Positions 18,398-29,220 of a stretch of 64,000 nt of DNA are shown here, piece after piece. The DNA lies in contig NZ_CP011567.1 of the NCBI RefSeq assembly GCF_001655615.1, positions 5,403,001 to 5,467,000 of the forward strand, in the 5' to 3' direction. Position numbers and translations under genes: made by a program. Under the pieces are notes generated by a model. It saw only the letters and a list, made by a program, of their open reading frames with translations, ran no database searches and had not been told where the DNA came from. Position 1 is the stretch's first letter. Every line of letters begins with the position of its first letter. This DNA is from Pseudomonas sp. GR 6-02 (GTDB lineage: Bacteria; Pseudomonadota; Gammaproteobacteria; Pseudomonadales; Pseudomonadaceae).

Positions 18398-18613
18398 ATG
18401 AAAGCCTCGACCATTACAGGTTTCCATCAGGACGAGGACGGGCACTGGGTGGCCGAGCTGTCCTGCGGCCATACCCAACACCTGCGGCACCAGCCGCCAT
18501 GGCAATCCCGGGCCTGGGTGCTGGACCCTGCGCTGCGCAATGAAAAAATAGGCCAGCCCTTTGATTGCGGTTGGTGCGCACAAGGCTCGGTTAGCGATAA
18601 CCTTGACCACTGA
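18398..18613 (+). CDS. DUF3565 small Cys/His-rich protein
   Basis: 71 residues from ATG 18398. Cys/His pairs (SCGHTQHLRHQPPW and DCGWC) suggest a small zinc-ribbon-like fold. The W-V-A-E-L and PPWQSRAWV segments match the DUF3565 family found in marine and soil gamma-proteobacteria. The function is unknown. The gene is followed 60 bp later by pta on the same strand. Confidence 0.82.
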   Translation: MKASTITGFHQDEDGHWVAELSCGHTQHLRHQPPWQSRAWVLDPALRNEKIGQPFDCGWCAQGSVSDNLDH

Positions 18614-18673
18614 ATATCGGTAGAACGCCAGCCATAGGCGTTCACCATTGCCATGCACCCTTAGAGAATCCGC

Positions 18674-20773
18674 ATGCAAACTTTTTTTATCGCGCCCACC
18701 GATTTTGGTGTGGGTCTGACCTCCATCAGCCTCGGGCTGGTGCGTACCCTTGAGCGGGCCGGCCTCAAAGTCGGCTTTTTCAAACCGATTGCCCAACCGC
18801 ACCCGGGCGACACCGGCCCTGAACGCTCCACCGAACTGGTGGCCCGCACCCACGGCTTGAAACCGCCTCAGCCATTGGGCCTGGCCCATGTCGAGCGGAT
18901 GCTCGGCGACGGTCAGCTGGACGAATTGCTCGAAGAAATCATCACCCTTTACCAGCAAGCCGCTATCGGCAAGGACGTGCTGATTGTCGAAGGCATGGTC
19001 CCGACCCGCAGCGCCAGCTACGCCGCGCGGGTCAACCTGCACTTGGCCAAGAGCCTCGACGCCGACGTGATTCTGGTTTCGGCGCCGGAAAACGAAGTGC
19101 TGACCGAATTGTCCGGCCGGGTGGAGTTGCAGGCGCAATTGTTCGGCGGGCCGAAGGATCCGAAAGTGCTGGGCGTGATCCTCAACAAGGTCAAGACCGA
19201 CGAAAGCATGGACGTCTTCGCCTCGCGCCTGAGAGAGCACTCGCCGTTGCTGCGCAGTGGCGACTTCCGTCTGCTCGGCTGCATCCCGTTTCAACCGGAG
19301 CTGAACGCGCCGCGCACCCGTGACGTGGCCGAGTTGATGGGCGCTCAGGTGCTCAATGCCGGTGACTACGAAACCCGGCGCATGACCAAAATCATCATTT
19401 GCGCCCGCACCGTGCGCAACACCGTGGAGCTGCTCAAGCCCGGCGTGCTGGTGGTGACCCCCGGCGATCGCGACGACATCATCCTCGCGGTCAGCCTCGC
19501 AGCGATGAACGGTGTGCCCCTGGCCGGCCTGCTGCTGACCAGCGACACCCTGCCCGACCCGCGCATCATGGAGCTGTGCCGAGGCGCCTTGCAGGCCGGC
19601 CTGCCGGTGTTGTCGGTGAGTACCGGTTCCTACGACACCGCCAACCAGTTGAACGGTTTGAACAAGGAAATCCCGATCGACGACCGCGAGCGCGCGGAGA
19701 TCATCACCGATTTCGTCGCCAGCCACCTCGACGCCAACTGGCTGCACCAACGCTGCGGCACGCCGCGGGAAATGCGCCTGTCGCCCGCGGTGTTCCGCTA
19801 TCAACTGATCCAGCGCGCCCAGGCCGCCAACAAGCGCATCGTGTTGCCTGAAGGCAGCGAGCCGTTGACCGTGCAAGCCGCTGCGATCTGCCAGGCCCGG
19901 GGCATCGCCCGTTGCGTGTTGCTGGCCAAGCCGGCAGACGTCGAGGCGGTCGCCCGCGCCCAAGGTATCGAGTTGCCACCGGGGCTGGAAATCCTCGACC
20001 CGGACCTGATTCGCGAGCGTTATGTCGAGCCGATGGTTGCGCTGCGCAAGACCAAAAGCCTCAACGCGCCGATGGCCGAGCAGCAACTGGAAGACACCGT
20101 GGTGATCGGCACCATGATGCTGGCGCTGGATGAAGTCGACGGGCTGGTGTCCGGGGTCATTCACTCCACCGCCAACACCATCCGCCCGGCCCTGCAACTG
20201 ATCAAGACCGCGCCGGGTTGCACCCTGGTGTCGTCGGTGTTCTTCATGCTGTTCCCCGAAGAAGTGCTGATCTACGGCGACTGCGTGATGAACCCGCACC
20301 CGAGCGCCAGCGAACTGGCCGAGATCGCCTTGCAAAGCGCCGACTCGGCAGCGGCGTTCGGCATCACTCCGCGAGTGGCGATGATCAGCTACTCCAGCGG
20401 TGAATCGGCCAGCGGCGAAGAAGTCGAGAAGGTTCGCGAGGCCACCTTGCTCGCCCACGAACAGCAACACTCACTGCTGATCGACGGCCCGTTGCAATAC
20501 GATGCCGCTGCCAACGAAACCGTGGCCCGGCAACTGGCGCCGAACAGTCAGGTGGCCGGTCGTGCCACGGTGTTCGTGTTCCCCGACCTGAACACCGGCA
20601 ATACCACCCACAAAGCCGTGCAACGCAGCGCCGACTGCGTCAGCCTCGGGCCAATGCTGCAAGGCCTGCGCAAACCGGTGAACGACCTGCCGCGTGGCGC
20701 GCAAGTCGACGACATCGTGTACACCATCGCGCTGACCGCGATTCAAGCGGCCAACCGACCTATGGATATTTAA
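18674..20773 (+). CDS. pta: Phosphate acetyltransferase
   Basis: 699 residues, the long form of Pta. The N-terminal P-loop-like BioD-type domain (PTDFGVGLTSISLGLV), a central DRTGG-like domain and the C-terminal catalytic PTA/PTB domain (from about 370, KRIVLPEGSEPLT) occur in the usual order. It interconverts acetyl-CoA and acetyl phosphate. No ackA lies next to it. The acyltransferase gene starts at the next base after the TAA, so the two are translationally coupled. Confidence 0.96.
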   Translation: MQTFFIAPTDFGVGLTSISLGLVRTLERAGLKVGFFKPIAQPHPGDTGPERSTELVARTHGLKPPQPLGLAHVERMLGDGQLDELLEEIITLYQQAAIGKDVLIVEGMVPTRSASYAARVNLHLAKSLDADVILVSAPENEVLTELSGRVELQAQLFGGPKDPKVLGVILNKVKTDESMDVFASRLREHSPLLRSGDFRLLGCIPFQPELNAPRTRDVAELMGAQVLNAGDYETRRMTKIIICARTVRNTVELLKPGVLVVTPGDRDDIILAVSLAAMNGVPLAGLLLTSDTLPDPRIMELCRGALQAGLPVLSVSTGSYDTANQLNGLNKEIPIDDRERAEIITDFVASHLDANWLHQRCGTPREMRLSPAVFRYQLIQRAQAANKRIVLPEGSEPLTVQAAAICQARGIARCVLLAKPADVEAVARAQGIELPPGLEILDPDLIRERYVEPMVALRKTKSLNAPMAEQQLEDTVVIGTMMLALDEVDGLVSGVIHSTANTIRPALQLIKTAPGCTLVSSVFFMLFPEEVLIYGDCVMNPHPSASELAEIALQSADSAAAFGITPRVAMISYSSGESASGEEVEKVREATLLAHEQQHSLLIDGPLQYDAAANETVARQLAPNSQVAGRATVFVFPDLNTGNTTHKAVQRSADCVSLGPMLQGLRKPVNDLPRGAQVDDIVYTIALTAIQAANRPMDI

Positions 20774-21679
20774 ATGCTGGATTTTCTACCTGCACCCGTG
20801 CGCGGCGTGATCGCCTCGCTGCTGTTGGCGCTGAATACGATTCTGCTCTGCTCGTTTCTGTTCTGTGTGGCGCTGTTCAAAGTGTTGCCGTTCGCCCTCA
20901 CCCAACGTTTCGCGCGCTGGCTGATGAGTCATACCCACGAAGCGTGGATCAGTAACAACAAGGGCTGGATGAATCTGGTTTGCCGCACACGCTGGCACCT
21001 CAGCGGCTTGCAAGACCTGGACTATCGGCACTCCTATCTGATCACCAGCAACCACCAGAGCTGGGTCGACATCATGGTGCTGCAGTACGTGCTCAACCGT
21101 CGCATCCGCCCGCTGAAGTTCTTCCTCAAACAGGAACTGATCTGGGTACCGGTGATTGGCCTGGCGTGGTGGGCGTTGGGTTTTCCGTTCATGAAGCGTT
21201 ACTCCAAGGCCTATCTGGAAAAGCATCCGCAGAAGAAGGGCAAAGACCTGGAGACCACCCGCAAGACCTGCGACAAGTTCCGCAATAACCCGGTGGGGAT
21301 TTTCAACTTCGTCGAAGGCACACGCTTTACCGAGGGCAAACACGCCCAGCAGAGTTCACCGTTCCGCTACCTGCTGAAGCCGAAAGCGGGCGGCATTGCC
21401 TTTGTGCTGGATGCCATGGGCGACCAGCTGGAAGCCATCGTCAACGTGACCATCCACTACCCGGCCGGGCGTCCAGGCTATTGGGATTTGCTCTGCGGCA
21501 ATGTGAAGGATGTAGTGGTGCACTTTCAGGAGCTGAAGATTCCACCACAGTTCGTTGGCAAGAACTACGACCAGGACGGGGTGTATCGCCTGGAGTTTCA
21601 GGGCTGGATCAATCAGTTGTGGAATGACAAGGATGCGCTGTTGGGACAAATGCACCGGGAGTATCCAGTGAATTCTTGA
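20774..21679 (+). CDS. Membrane acyltransferase, YihG/PlsC-like
   Basis: 301 residues. A hydrophobic anchor near 10-40 precedes the acyltransferase motif SNHQSWVD (about 92-99) and the downstream VEGTRFTEGK box. This is the glycerolphosphate-acyltransferase fold; the YihG branch acylates lysophosphatidate or related glycerolipids, but the exact acceptor is uncertain. It abuts the pta stop codon and is followed by a bidirectional terminator. Confidence 0.88.
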   Translation: MLDFLPAPVRGVIASLLLALNTILLCSFLFCVALFKVLPFALTQRFARWLMSHTHEAWISNNKGWMNLVCRTRWHLSGLQDLDYRHSYLITSNHQSWVDIMVLQYVLNRRIRPLKFFLKQELIWVPVIGLAWWALGFPFMKRYSKAYLEKHPQKKGKDLETTRKTCDKFRNNPVGIFNFVEGTRFTEGKHAQQSSPFRYLLKPKAGGIAFVLDAMGDQLEAIVNVTIHYPAGRPGYWDLLCGNVKDVVVHFQELKIPPQFVGKNYDQDGVYRLEFQGWINQLWNDKDALLGQMHREYPVNS

Positions 21680-21708
21680 GGTGCCCGCGAAGGTGCCCTC
21701 CCGGACAC

Positions 21709-21747
21709 AAAAAAGCCCGCAGATGATCACTCATCTGCGGGCTTTTT
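21709..21747. terminator. Bidirectional terminator between the acyltransferase gene and cysN
   Basis: GCCCGCAGATGA-TCAC-TCATCTGCGGGC, a 12-bp stem with A-run on the left and T-run on the right, lies between convergent genes. Confidence 0.92.
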
Positions 21748-21762
21748 GTTTTCAGCTAATGC

Positions 21763-23661
21763 TTAGATCGCGCCACGCTTGCGCAGCAGATCCAGCACTT
21801 GCTTGACGCTTTCTTCCAGCGACAGCGACTGGGTGTCGATCACCAGATCGGCATCCAGCGGCACGTCGTACGGGAAGGATTCGCCCGGGATGTTGTCGCC
21901 ACCCGCCGCGTACAGACCTTGCGGATCACGCTCGGCGCAGACCGTCGGCGAGGCCTGGACGTAGACCGTCAGCAGACGCTCCTTGCCGATCAGGTCCTTG
22001 GCCTGCTCACGACCTTCGGCACTCGGGGCAACGAACGCCGCCAGTGTCAGCAGGCCGGCTTCGTTGAACTGACGCGCAACGTGCGCCGCACGACGCCAAT
22101 TCTCGGTGCGCCCGGCGCGATCCTGCGGCAGACCTTTGTTCAGGTCATGACGCAGGTTCTGGCCATCGAGTACAAACACCGCGCGCCCCATGTCGAACAG
22201 CTTGCGTTCAACCGCATACGCCAGGGTGCTTTTGCCAGCGCCCGACAGGCCGCTGAACAACACGGTGGCCGGTTGCTGACCGAAGCGCTGGGCGCGTTCT
22301 TCGGTGGCTACATGGGCCAGTTTGCCGTGGTGGGAGCTGCTGCCATGCGCCAGCGGCTGAGCGATGATCATGCCGGCCGCGACCGTGCCGTTGGTCAAAC
22401 GGTCGATGACGATGAACGAACCCGTGGTGCGGTTGCTGTCGTAACCGTCCAGCGCAATGGCCGCGTCGAGGCTGATCTTGACCCGACCGATCTCGTTCAG
22501 CTGCAACGAGCTGGCAGGGCCTTCGGCCAAGGTGTTCACGTCCACGCGATTGACGATGCTGGTGATCGAGCCCGGCACGTAAGTCGTGGCGCGCTTGATG
22601 TCGTACTTCTTGCCCGGCAGCATCGGCTCTTCGGCCATCCACACCAGCATGGCGTCGAAGGCGTCGGTCACTTGCGGCTGGTTATCGGCGTGCACCAGCA
22701 AGTCGCCACGGGAAATGTCGATCTCGTCTTCCATGGTCAGCGTCACCGCTTGACCAGGGCCTGCATGCTCCAGCTCACCTTCGAAGGTGACAATGGATTT
22801 CACACGGCTGCTCTTGCCCGACGGCAACACAACGACTTCATCGCCCTTGTGCACGATGCCGCTGGCCAGGGTGCCGGCGAAACCACGGAAGTTCAGGTTC
22901 GGACGGTTGACGTACTGCACCGGGAAACGCAGGTCGGTGTAGTTGCGGTCGCTGGCGATTTCGACGGTTTCAAGGATTTCCATCAGCGACTGGCCGGTGT
23001 ACCACGGCGAGCGCTCGGACTTGTTCACCACGTTGTCGCCCTTGAGCGCGGACATCGGCACGAATGCCATGGTGCTCGGCTTGAACGCGATGCCTTCGGC
23101 GAACTTCAGGTAATCGGCCTTGATCGACTCAAATACGCTTTCGTCGAAGCCGTTGAGGTCCATCTTGTTGATGGCGACCACGATGTGCTTGATGCCCAGC
23201 AACGAGGCGATAAAGCTGTGGCGACGGGTCTGGGTCTGCACGCCGTAACGGGCGTCGACCAGGATGATCGCCAGGTCACAGGTGGATGCACCGGTGGCCA
23301 TGTTGCGGGTGTACTGCTCATGGCCGGGGGTATCGGCGATGATGAATTTGCGCTTGGCGGTAGAGAAATAGCGGTAGGCGACATCGATGGTGATGCCCTG
23401 CTCACGCTCGGCCTGCAAGCCGTCGACCAGCAACGCCAGGTCGATGTCTTCGCCGGTGGTGCCGACTTTTTTCGAGTCGCGGGTAATGGCTTCCAGATGA
23501 TCTTCGTAAATCATTTTGGAGTCGTGCAGCAGGCGCCCGATCAAGGTGCTCTTGCCGTCGTCGACGTTGCCACAAGTCAGAAAGCGCAGCATTTCCTTGC
23601 GTTCATGCTGGCCCAGGTAGGCGAGGATGTCCTCGCTGATCAAATCAGATGCGTGCGACAT
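21763..23661 (-). CDS. cysN: Sulfate adenylyltransferase subunit 1 fused to APS kinase
   Basis: 632 residues, a CysNC fusion. The N-terminal GTPase has the P-loop [15 protein letters not shown] and NKMD motifs. The C-terminal APS kinase (from about 455) has its own P-loop GLSGAGKST. Together with CysD it makes APS from ATP and sulfate using GTP, then phosphorylates it to PAPS. The start lies nine bases after the cysD stop. Confidence 0.97.
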   Translation of the reverse strand: MSHASDLISEDILAYLGQHERKEMLRFLTCGNVDDGKSTLIGRLLHDSKMIYEDHLEAITRDSKKVGTTGEDIDLALLVDGLQAEREQGITIDVAYRYFSTAKRKFIIADTPGHEQYTRNMATGASTCDLAIILVDARYGVQTQTRRHSFIASLLGIKHIVVAINKMDLNGFDESVFESIKADYLKFAEGIAFKPSTMAFVPMSALKGDNVVNKSERSPWYTGQSLMEILETVEIASDRNYTDLRFPVQYVNRPNLNFRGFAGTLASGIVHKGDEVVVLPSGKSSRVKSIVTFEGELEHAGPGQAVTLTMEDEIDISRGDLLVHADNQPQVTDAFDAMLVWMAEEPMLPGKKYDIKRATTYVPGSITSIVNRVDVNTLAEGPASSLQLNEIGRVKISLDAAIALDGYDSNRTTGSFIVIDRLTNGTVAAGMIIAQPLAHGSSSHHGKLAHVATEERAQRFGQQPATVLFSGLSGAGKSTLAYAVERKLFDMGRAVFVLDGQNLRHDLNKGLPQDRAGRTENWRRAAHVARQFNEAGLLTLAAFVAPSAEGREQAKDLIGKERLLTVYVQASPTVCAERDPQGLYAAGGDNIPGESFPYDVPLDADLVIDTQSLSLEESVKQVLDLLRKRGAI

Positions 23662-23670
23662 GACAACCCC

Positions 23671-24588
23671 TTAGAAATAACCCTGACGTTTCTTTTCTTC
23701 CATGGAACCGGCGCCATCGTGATCGATGACTCGGCCCTGGCGTTCGGAAGTTCGCGTCAGGAGCATTTCCTGAATGATGTCGGTCAGGCTGGTGGCCTCA
23801 GACTCGACAGCACCGGTCAACGGGTAGTCGCCCAGTGTACGGAAACGGACCTTCTTCTTGACGATGCGCGCCTTGTCTTCGTCGCTCAGGTGATTGAGCA
23901 GGCGTTCGTCGTCGATCATGATCCAGGTGCCGTTCATCTCGATGACATCACGCTCGGCTGCGAAATACAGCGGTACGATCGGGATGCCTTCCAGGTAGAT
24001 GTACTGCCAGATGTCCAGTTCGGTCCAGTTCGACAACGGGAATACGCGGATCGATTCACCCTTGTTGACCTTGCCGTTGTAGACGTTCCACAGCTCCGGG
24101 CGCTGGTTTTTCGGGTCCCAGCGGTGCTTGCTGTCACGGAACGAATACACGCGCTCTTTGGCACGGGACTTCTCTTCGTCGCGACGGGCGCCACCGAATG
24201 CGGCGTCGAAGCCGTACTTGTCGAGGGCCTGCTTGAGGCCTTCGGTCTTCATGATGTCGGTGTGCTTGGCACTGCCGTGGGTCAGCGGGTTGATACCCTG
24301 CGCAACGCCCTCGGGGTTGACGTGTACCAGCAGGTCCAGGCCGAGCTCTTCGACCATGCGGTCGCGGAACGCGTACATTTCCTTGAACTTCCACTGGGTG
24401 TCGACGTGCATCACCGGAAACGGAAGTTTGCCCGGGAAGAATGCCTTGCGCGCAAGGTGCAGCATCACGGCGGAGTCTTTACCGACGGAGTACAGCATCA
24501 CCGGGTTATCGAACTCGGCGGCGACCTCGCGGATGATGTGGATGCTTTCGGCCTCCAGCTGTTTCAGATGCGTCAGTTTGTCGACCAT
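23671..24588 (-). CDS. cysD: Sulfate adenylyltransferase subunit 2
   Basis: 305 residues. The PP-loop is [10 protein letters not shown], and [17 protein letters not shown] is typical of the family. CysD is the ATP pyrophosphatase half that forms APS; CysN, directly downstream, provides the GTPase. The upstream region (24589-24734) carries a perfect palindrome at 24692-24709 that may be regulatory. Confidence 0.97.
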   Translation of the reverse strand: MVDKLTHLKQLEAESIHIIREVAAEFDNPVMLYSVGKDSAVMLHLARKAFFPGKLPFPVMHVDTQWKFKEMYAFRDRMVEELGLDLLVHVNPEGVAQGINPLTHGSAKHTDIMKTEGLKQALDKYGFDAAFGGARRDEEKSRAKERVYSFRDSKHRWDPKNQRPELWNVYNGKVNKGESIRVFPLSNWTELDIWQYIYLEGIPIVPLYFAAERDVIEMNGTWIMIDDERLLNHLSDEDKARIVKKKVRFRTLGDYPLTGAVESEATSLTDIIQEMLLTRTSERQGRVIDHDGAGSMEEKKRQGYF

Positions 24589-24691
24589 GGCTACTCACGA
24601 AAACGATCTTATGGACGGCCTGCGGGCCGTGTTCGAGCGGGGAATCCTAGCACAGCGCCCTCTTCTAATCAGGACGGCGGCTAGATCGAAA

Positions 24692-24709
24692 GGGTATATG
24701 AATATACCC
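24692..24709. promoter_or_regulatory. Palindrome upstream of cysD
   Basis: GGGTATAT-GA-ATATACCC, a perfect 8-bp inverted repeat, lies about 105 bp upstream of the cysD start and 26 bp past the NIF3 gene stop. It is unlike a terminator because no T-run follows. A regulatory role in sulfur control is inferred only from position. Confidence 0.4.
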
Positions 24710-24734
24710 CCTCGTTTGGGCTCCAGCCCTGTAG

Positions 24735-25493
24735 TCAAATCGGGTTCGGGCAATCGATGAAGATGTGCTCGAGGGCGAAACGTCGCGCCAGGTAATCACC
24801 CAAAGCCTGCACACCGTAACGCTCGGTGGCATGGTGGCCGGCGGCGATGAAACTGATGTCGTTTTCCCGGGCGCTGTGGAACGTCTGCTCGGAGGCCTCG
24901 CCGCTGAGGTACAGATCGACACCGGCCAACACCGCCTGGTCAATGTAACCCTGGCCACCACCGGTGCACCAGCCGACCCGACGAATCATCTCGCTGCCTT
25001 CGATCAGTAACGGCTCGCGCCCCATGACTTCCTGTACCCGACGGGCGAAATCGCGGGGGGTCATCGGTTCGCTCAACGAGCCGACCAGGCCGACGATTTT
25101 CAAGTTGTCCGGATCCAGCGGGCCTTCGACGGTAATGTCCAATTGCCGGGCAAGCTGTACGTTGTTGCCGACTTCAGGGTGCAGGTCCAGCGGCAAGTGA
25201 TAGGACAGCAGGCTGATGTCGTGCTTGAGCAGGGTTTTCAACCGGCGCTGCTTCATGCCGGTGATGCACGGGTTCTCGCCTTTCCAGAAATAGCCGTGAT
25301 GCACCAGCACCAGATCGGCCTGGGCCTCCACCGCGGCGTCCAGCAACGCCTGGCTGGCGGTGACACCGCTGACGATGCGCATCACTTGCGGCCGGCCTTC
25401 GACCTGCAAGCCGTTGGGGCAGTAATCGGCAATCTTCGCACTTGCCAGGTAACGGTCGGCTTCTTCGACCAGGGTGCTCAGGGCGACGGCCAT
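24735..25493 (-). CDS. NIF3-like dinuclear metal protein (YbgI)
   Basis: 252 residues of the NIF3/YbgI family, which form hexameric toroids with a dinuclear metal site. Ligand motifs such as VHHGYFWKGENP and AAGHHATERYG are present. YbgI is a metal-dependent hydrolase of uncertain substrate, often tied to folate/GTP cyclohydrolase-like fold groups. It is divergent from algW. Confidence 0.9.
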   Translation of the reverse strand: MAVALSTLVEEADRYLASAKIADYCPNGLQVEGRPQVMRIVSGVTASQALLDAAVEAQADLVLVHHGYFWKGENPCITGMKQRRLKTLLKHDISLLSYHLPLDLHPEVGNNVQLARQLDITVEGPLDPDNLKIVGLVGSLSEPMTPRDFARRVQEVMGREPLLIEGSEMIRRVGWCTGGGQGYIDQAVLAGVDLYLSGEASEQTFHSARENDISFIAAGHHATERYGVQALGDYLARRFALEHIFIDCPNPI

Positions 25494-25514
25494 AAAAGAC
25501 TCCTAAATATCCCG

Positions 25515-25542
25515 TTCAGAGGCGCGCGCGGCCTCGTATAAT
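25515..25542 (+). promoter_or_regulatory. algW promoter
   Basis: A perfect -10 TATAAT at 25537-25542 has a weak -35 (TTCAGA, 25515-25520) 16 bases upstream. It lies about 54 bp before the algW start. Confidence 0.5.
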
Positions 25543-25595
25543 GCGCGACATTATGGGCGGTCTCATACCGCCTGCAACCTCTCAGGACGTGCTTA

Positions 25596-26756
25596 ATGCT
25601 CAAGGCGCTGCGTTTTTCCGGCTGGCCGCTATTGGCCGGCGTGCTTGTCGCTCTACTGATTATTCAGCGTTACCCGCAGTGGGTCGGGCTGCCAAGCCTC
25701 GACGTCAATCTGCAACAAGCCCCGCAAACCCTTGGTGTGCAGCAGGGCCCGGTGTCCTATGCCGATGCGGTGACCACGGCTGCGCCGTCGGTGGTCAACC
25801 TTTACACCACCAAAGTGGTCAACAAACCCAGCCATCCGCTGTTTGAAGACCCGCAGTTCCGCCGCTTCTTCGGCGACAACTCGCCCAAGCAGAAGCGCAT
25901 GGAGTCGAGCCTCGGTTCGGGCGTGATCATGAGCCCGGAAGGTTACCTGCTGACCAACAACCACGTGACCAGCGGTGCCGACCAGATTGTGGTAGCGCTC
26001 AAGGATGGTCGTGAAACCCTGGCCCGGGTCATCGGCAGCGACCCGGAGACCGACCTCGCGGTATTGAAGATTGACTTGAAAAACCTGCCGTCGATCACCG
26101 TCGGCCGTTCTGACAACCTGCGCATCGGTGACGTGGCCCTGGCCATCGGCAACCCGTTCGGCGTCGGCCAGACCGTGACCATGGGGATCATCAGTGCCAC
26201 CGGGCGCAATCAGTTGGGCCTGAACAACTACGAAGACTTCATCCAGACCGACGCCGCGATCAACCCCGGCAACTCCGGCGGTGCACTGGTGGACGCCAAC
26301 GGCAACCTGACCGGCATCAACACGGCAATCTTCTCCAAGTCCGGTGGCTCGCAAGGCATCGGCTTCGCGATCCCGGTCAAACTGGCGATGGAAGTGATGA
26401 AGTCGATCATCGAACACGGCCAGGTGATTCGCGGCTGGCTCGGCATCGAAGTGCAACCGTTGAGTCAGGAACTGGCGGAATCGTTTGGCCTGTCGGGACG
26501 CCCGGGAATTGTGGTCGCGGGGATTTTCCGTGACGGCCCGGCGCAAAAGGCCGGCCTGCAATTGGGCGACGTGATCCTCAGCATCGACGGTGAACCGGCT
26601 GGCGATGGTCGCAAGTCAATGAACCAGGTGGCGCGCATCAAACCGACCGACAAGGTCACGATTCAGGTGATGCGCAACGGTAAAGAACTCAAGCTCACCG
26701 CAGAAATCGGTCTGCGTCCGCCGCCGGCGCCGATCCAGGAAAAAGAAGAAGAGTAA
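25596..26756 (+). CDS. algW: Periplasmic serine protease AlgW (DegS family)
   Basis: 386 residues. An N-terminal membrane anchor (about 8-25) is followed by the trypsin-like domain: His in TNNHV, Asp in ETDLAVLK and Ser in NPGNSGGAL, then a single PDZ domain from about 280. In Pseudomonas AlgW senses misfolded outer-membrane proteins and cleaves the anti-sigma factor MucA, releasing AlgU. AGGAC precedes the ATG. A single PDZ domain and the anchor favour AlgW over MucD. Confidence 0.95.
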   Translation: MLKALRFSGWPLLAGVLVALLIIQRYPQWVGLPSLDVNLQQAPQTLGVQQGPVSYADAVTTAAPSVVNLYTTKVVNKPSHPLFEDPQFRRFFGDNSPKQKRMESSLGSGVIMSPEGYLLTNNHVTSGADQIVVALKDGRETLARVIGSDPETDLAVLKIDLKNLPSITVGRSDNLRIGDVALAIGNPFGVGQTVTMGIISATGRNQLGLNNYEDFIQTDAAINPGNSGGALVDANGNLTGINTAIFSKSGGSQGIGFAIPVKLAMEVMKSIIEHGQVIRGWLGIEVQPLSQELAESFGLSGRPGIVVAGIFRDGPAQKAGLQLGDVILSIDGEPAGDGRKSMNQVARIKPTDKVTIQVMRNGKELKLTAEIGLRPPPAPIQEKEEE

Positions 26757-26763
26757 GCGGGAC

Positions 26764-26799
26764 CCTGTGGGAACGAGCCGCACCGCTCGCTCCCACAGG
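26764..26799. repeat. REP palindrome between algW and hisC
   Basis: CCTGTGGGAACGAGC pairs with GCTCGCTCCCACAGG (one mismatch) around CGCACC. It sits between convergent genes and may help end transcription. Confidence 0.78.
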
Positions 26800-26811
26800 A
26801 ACAGTTTTGGT

Positions 26812-27864
26812 CTAGAGGTCGCCGAGGCCGTCGATCAGTGCCAGATTCTGCTCCGGCGTGCCGATGGAAATCCGCAGGAACTGGGCAATCCGCTCTTGCT
26901 TGAAGTGCCGAACAATCACGCCCTGTTCGCGCAACTTCGCCGCCAGCCCCGCAGCATCGTGCTTCGGATGACGGGCGAAAATGAAGTTCGCCGCCGACGG
27001 CAACACTTCAAACCCTTTCGCTTCCAGTTGCGCGACCACTTGCTCCCGACTCTCGATGACCAACCGGCAAGTCTTGTCGAAATACTCGCGATCTTCGAAC
27101 GCCGCCGCAGCCCCCACAATCGCCAGACGATCCAGCGGGTAGGAGTTGAAGCTGTTCTTGATCCGCTCCAGTGCCTCGATCAGATCCGGGTGCCCCACGG
27201 CCAGACCAACCCGCAGGCCGGCCAGGGAACGGGACTTGGACAGGGTCTGCGTCACCAACAGGTTCGGATAACGGTCCACCAGCGTGATCGCCGTTTCACC
27301 GCCGAAGTCGACGTAAGCCTCATCCACCACGACCACCGAATCCGGGCTGGCCTTGAGGATTTGCTCAACAGCGTCCAGCGCCAACAGGCAACCGGTCGGC
27401 GCATTCGGGTTCGGGAAAATGATCCCGCCGTTCGGCTTGGCATAGTCCGCCGGATTGATCTGGAACTGCTCGTCCAGCGCAACCGCATCGAACTTGATGC
27501 CATACAACCCGCAGTAAACCGGGTAGAAGCTGTAGCTGATGTCCGGGAACAGCAGCGGCTTATCGTGTTGCAACAAACCATGAAAGATGTGCGCCAGGAC
27601 TTCATCGGAACCGTTACCGAGGAACACCTGATTGCCCTGCACGCCGTAGTACTTGGCAACGGCTTGCTTGAGCAGGTCGCTGTTCGGGTCCGGGTACAGA
27701 CGCAGGTTGTCGTTCAGTTCGGTTTGCATCGCCGCCAGGGCTTTTGGCGATGGACCGTACGGGTTTTCGTTGGTGTTGAGCTTCACCAGTTTTGCCAGTT
27801 TCGGCTGCTCGCCCGGCACGTAAGGCACCAGATTCTTGACGAACGGGCTCCAGAATTTACTCAT
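26812..27864 (-). CDS. hisC: Histidinol-phosphate aminotransferase
   Basis: 350 residues, PLP fold-type I. The N-terminal [12 protein letters not shown] and the cofactor Lys in [14 protein letters not shown] are typical of HisC. It converts imidazole acetol phosphate to histidinol phosphate. It follows hisD with a two-base gap in the murA-hisG-hisD-hisC order. Confidence 0.96.
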   Translation of the reverse strand: MSKFWSPFVKNLVPYVPGEQPKLAKLVKLNTNENPYGPSPKALAAMQTELNDNLRLYPDPNSDLLKQAVAKYYGVQGNQVFLGNGSDEVLAHIFHGLLQHDKPLLFPDISYSFYPVYCGLYGIKFDAVALDEQFQINPADYAKPNGGIIFPNPNAPTGCLLALDAVEQILKASPDSVVVVDEAYVDFGGETAITLVDRYPNLLVTQTLSKSRSLAGLRVGLAVGHPDLIEALERIKNSFNSYPLDRLAIVGAAAAFEDREYFDKTCRLVIESREQVVAQLEAKGFEVLPSAANFIFARHPKHDAAGLAAKLREQGVIVRHFKQERIAQFLRISIGTPEQNLALIDGLGDL

Positions 27865-27866
27865 GT

Positions 27867-29192
27867 TCAGTTCCCCTGCTTGTCATCAAGAATGCGGTAT
27901 TCAGCACTGCGGGCGTGAGCGCTCAGCGATTCGCCACGGGCCAGTACGGAGGCGGTCTTGCCCAGTTCGGAGGCACCCTGCTCGGAGCAGAAGATGATCG
28001 ACGAACGTTTCTGGAAGTCGTAAACACCCAGCGGCGAGGAGAAGCGCGCAGTGCCGGAGGTCGGCAATACGTGGTTCGGACCTGCGCAGTAGTCGCCCAG
28101 GGCTTCGGAAGTGTGGCGGCCCATGAAGATCGCGCCGGCGTGACGGATCTGCGGCAGCCAGGCCTGTGGATCGGCGACCGACAGCTCCAGGTGCTCTGGG
28201 GCAATGCGGTTGGCCACTTCGATGGCCTGTTCCATGTCGCGAACCTTGATCAGCGCACCACGGCCATTGATCGAGGTTTCGATGATCTCGGCGCGTTCCA
28301 TGGTTGGCAGCAGTTTGGCGATGCTTGCCGCGACCTTGTCGAGGAACTCGGCGTCCGGGCTGACCAGAATCGCCTGAGCGTCTTCGTCGTGCTCGGCCTG
28401 GGAGAACAGGTCCATGGCGATCCAGTCCGGATCGGTCTGGCCGTCGCACACCACCAGAATCTCCGACGGACCGGCGATCATGTCGATGCCAACCTGGCCG
28501 AACACGTGGCGCTTGGCGGTGGCGACATAGATGTTGCCCGGGCCAACCACTTTGTCGACCTTCGGCACGCTTTCGGTGCCGTAAGCCAGCGCCGCAACTG
28601 CCTGCGCGCCGCCGATGGTGAACACCCGGTCGACGCCGGCGATGCAGGCTGCGGCCAGCACCAGTTCGTTGACTTCACCGCGCGGGGTCGGCACGACCAT
28701 GACCACTTCGGTCACGCCCGCCACCTTGGCCGGAATCGCGTTCATCAGCACCGAGGACGGGTAGGACGCCTTGCCGCCCGGCACGTACAGACCGGCGCGA
28801 TCCAGTGGCGTGACCTTCTGGCCCAGCACCGTGCCATCGGCTTCGGTGTAGCTCCAGGAGTCCTGTTTCTGCTTTTCGTGGTAGCTGCGCACACGGGTCG
28901 CGGCTTTTTCCAGGGCTTCGCGCTGAGGCACGGTGATGCGGGTCAATGCCAGTTCCAGGCGTTCGCGCGGCAGGATCAAGTCCGCCATGGACGCCACTTG
29001 CAGGCCATCGAACTTCTGGGTGAACTCGACCACCGCCGCATCGCCACGCTCGCGCACGGCCTTGATGATGTCCAGCACCCGCTGATTGACCGAGTCGTCA
29101 GACACACTTTCCCAGCTCAGCAGATGATCCAGATGATGTGCGAAATCCGGGTCAGCAGCGTTGAGTCGGCGAATTGCAGTCGGTGCGGTCAT
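27867..29192 (-). CDS. hisD: Histidinol dehydrogenase
   Basis: 441 residues. [23 protein letters not shown] and EHLEL carry the zinc and catalytic His/Glu residues. It oxidises histidinol to histidine with NAD+. A 125-bp gap with two hairpins separates it from hisG upstream, while hisC follows after two bases. Confidence 0.97.
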   Translation of the reverse strand: MTAPTAIRRLNAADPDFAHHLDHLLSWESVSDDSVNQRVLDIIKAVRERGDAAVVEFTQKFDGLQVASMADLILPRERLELALTRITVPQREALEKAATRVRSYHEKQKQDSWSYTEADGTVLGQKVTPLDRAGLYVPGGKASYPSSVLMNAIPAKVAGVTEVVMVVPTPRGEVNELVLAAACIAGVDRVFTIGGAQAVAALAYGTESVPKVDKVVGPGNIYVATAKRHVFGQVGIDMIAGPSEILVVCDGQTDPDWIAMDLFSQAEHDEDAQAILVSPDAEFLDKVAASIAKLLPTMERAEIIETSINGRGALIKVRDMEQAIEVANRIAPEHLELSVADPQAWLPQIRHAGAIFMGRHTSEALGDYCAGPNHVLPTSGTARFSSPLGVYDFQKRSSIIFCSEQGASELGKTASVLARGESLSAHARSAEYRILDDKQGN

Positions 29193-29220
29193 AGCGAGAG
29201 CCTCATAGGATTGGCAAAAA

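Noticed and set aside
18347..20470. A 707-codon frame antisense to pta
   Set aside because: It is a shadow of the pta reading frame with no recognisable domain.
21799..24684. A 961-codon open frame antisense to cysD-cysNC
   Set aside because: It mirrors the codon pattern of the high-GC genes on the other strand, has no family resemblance, and the opposite frames are certain genes.
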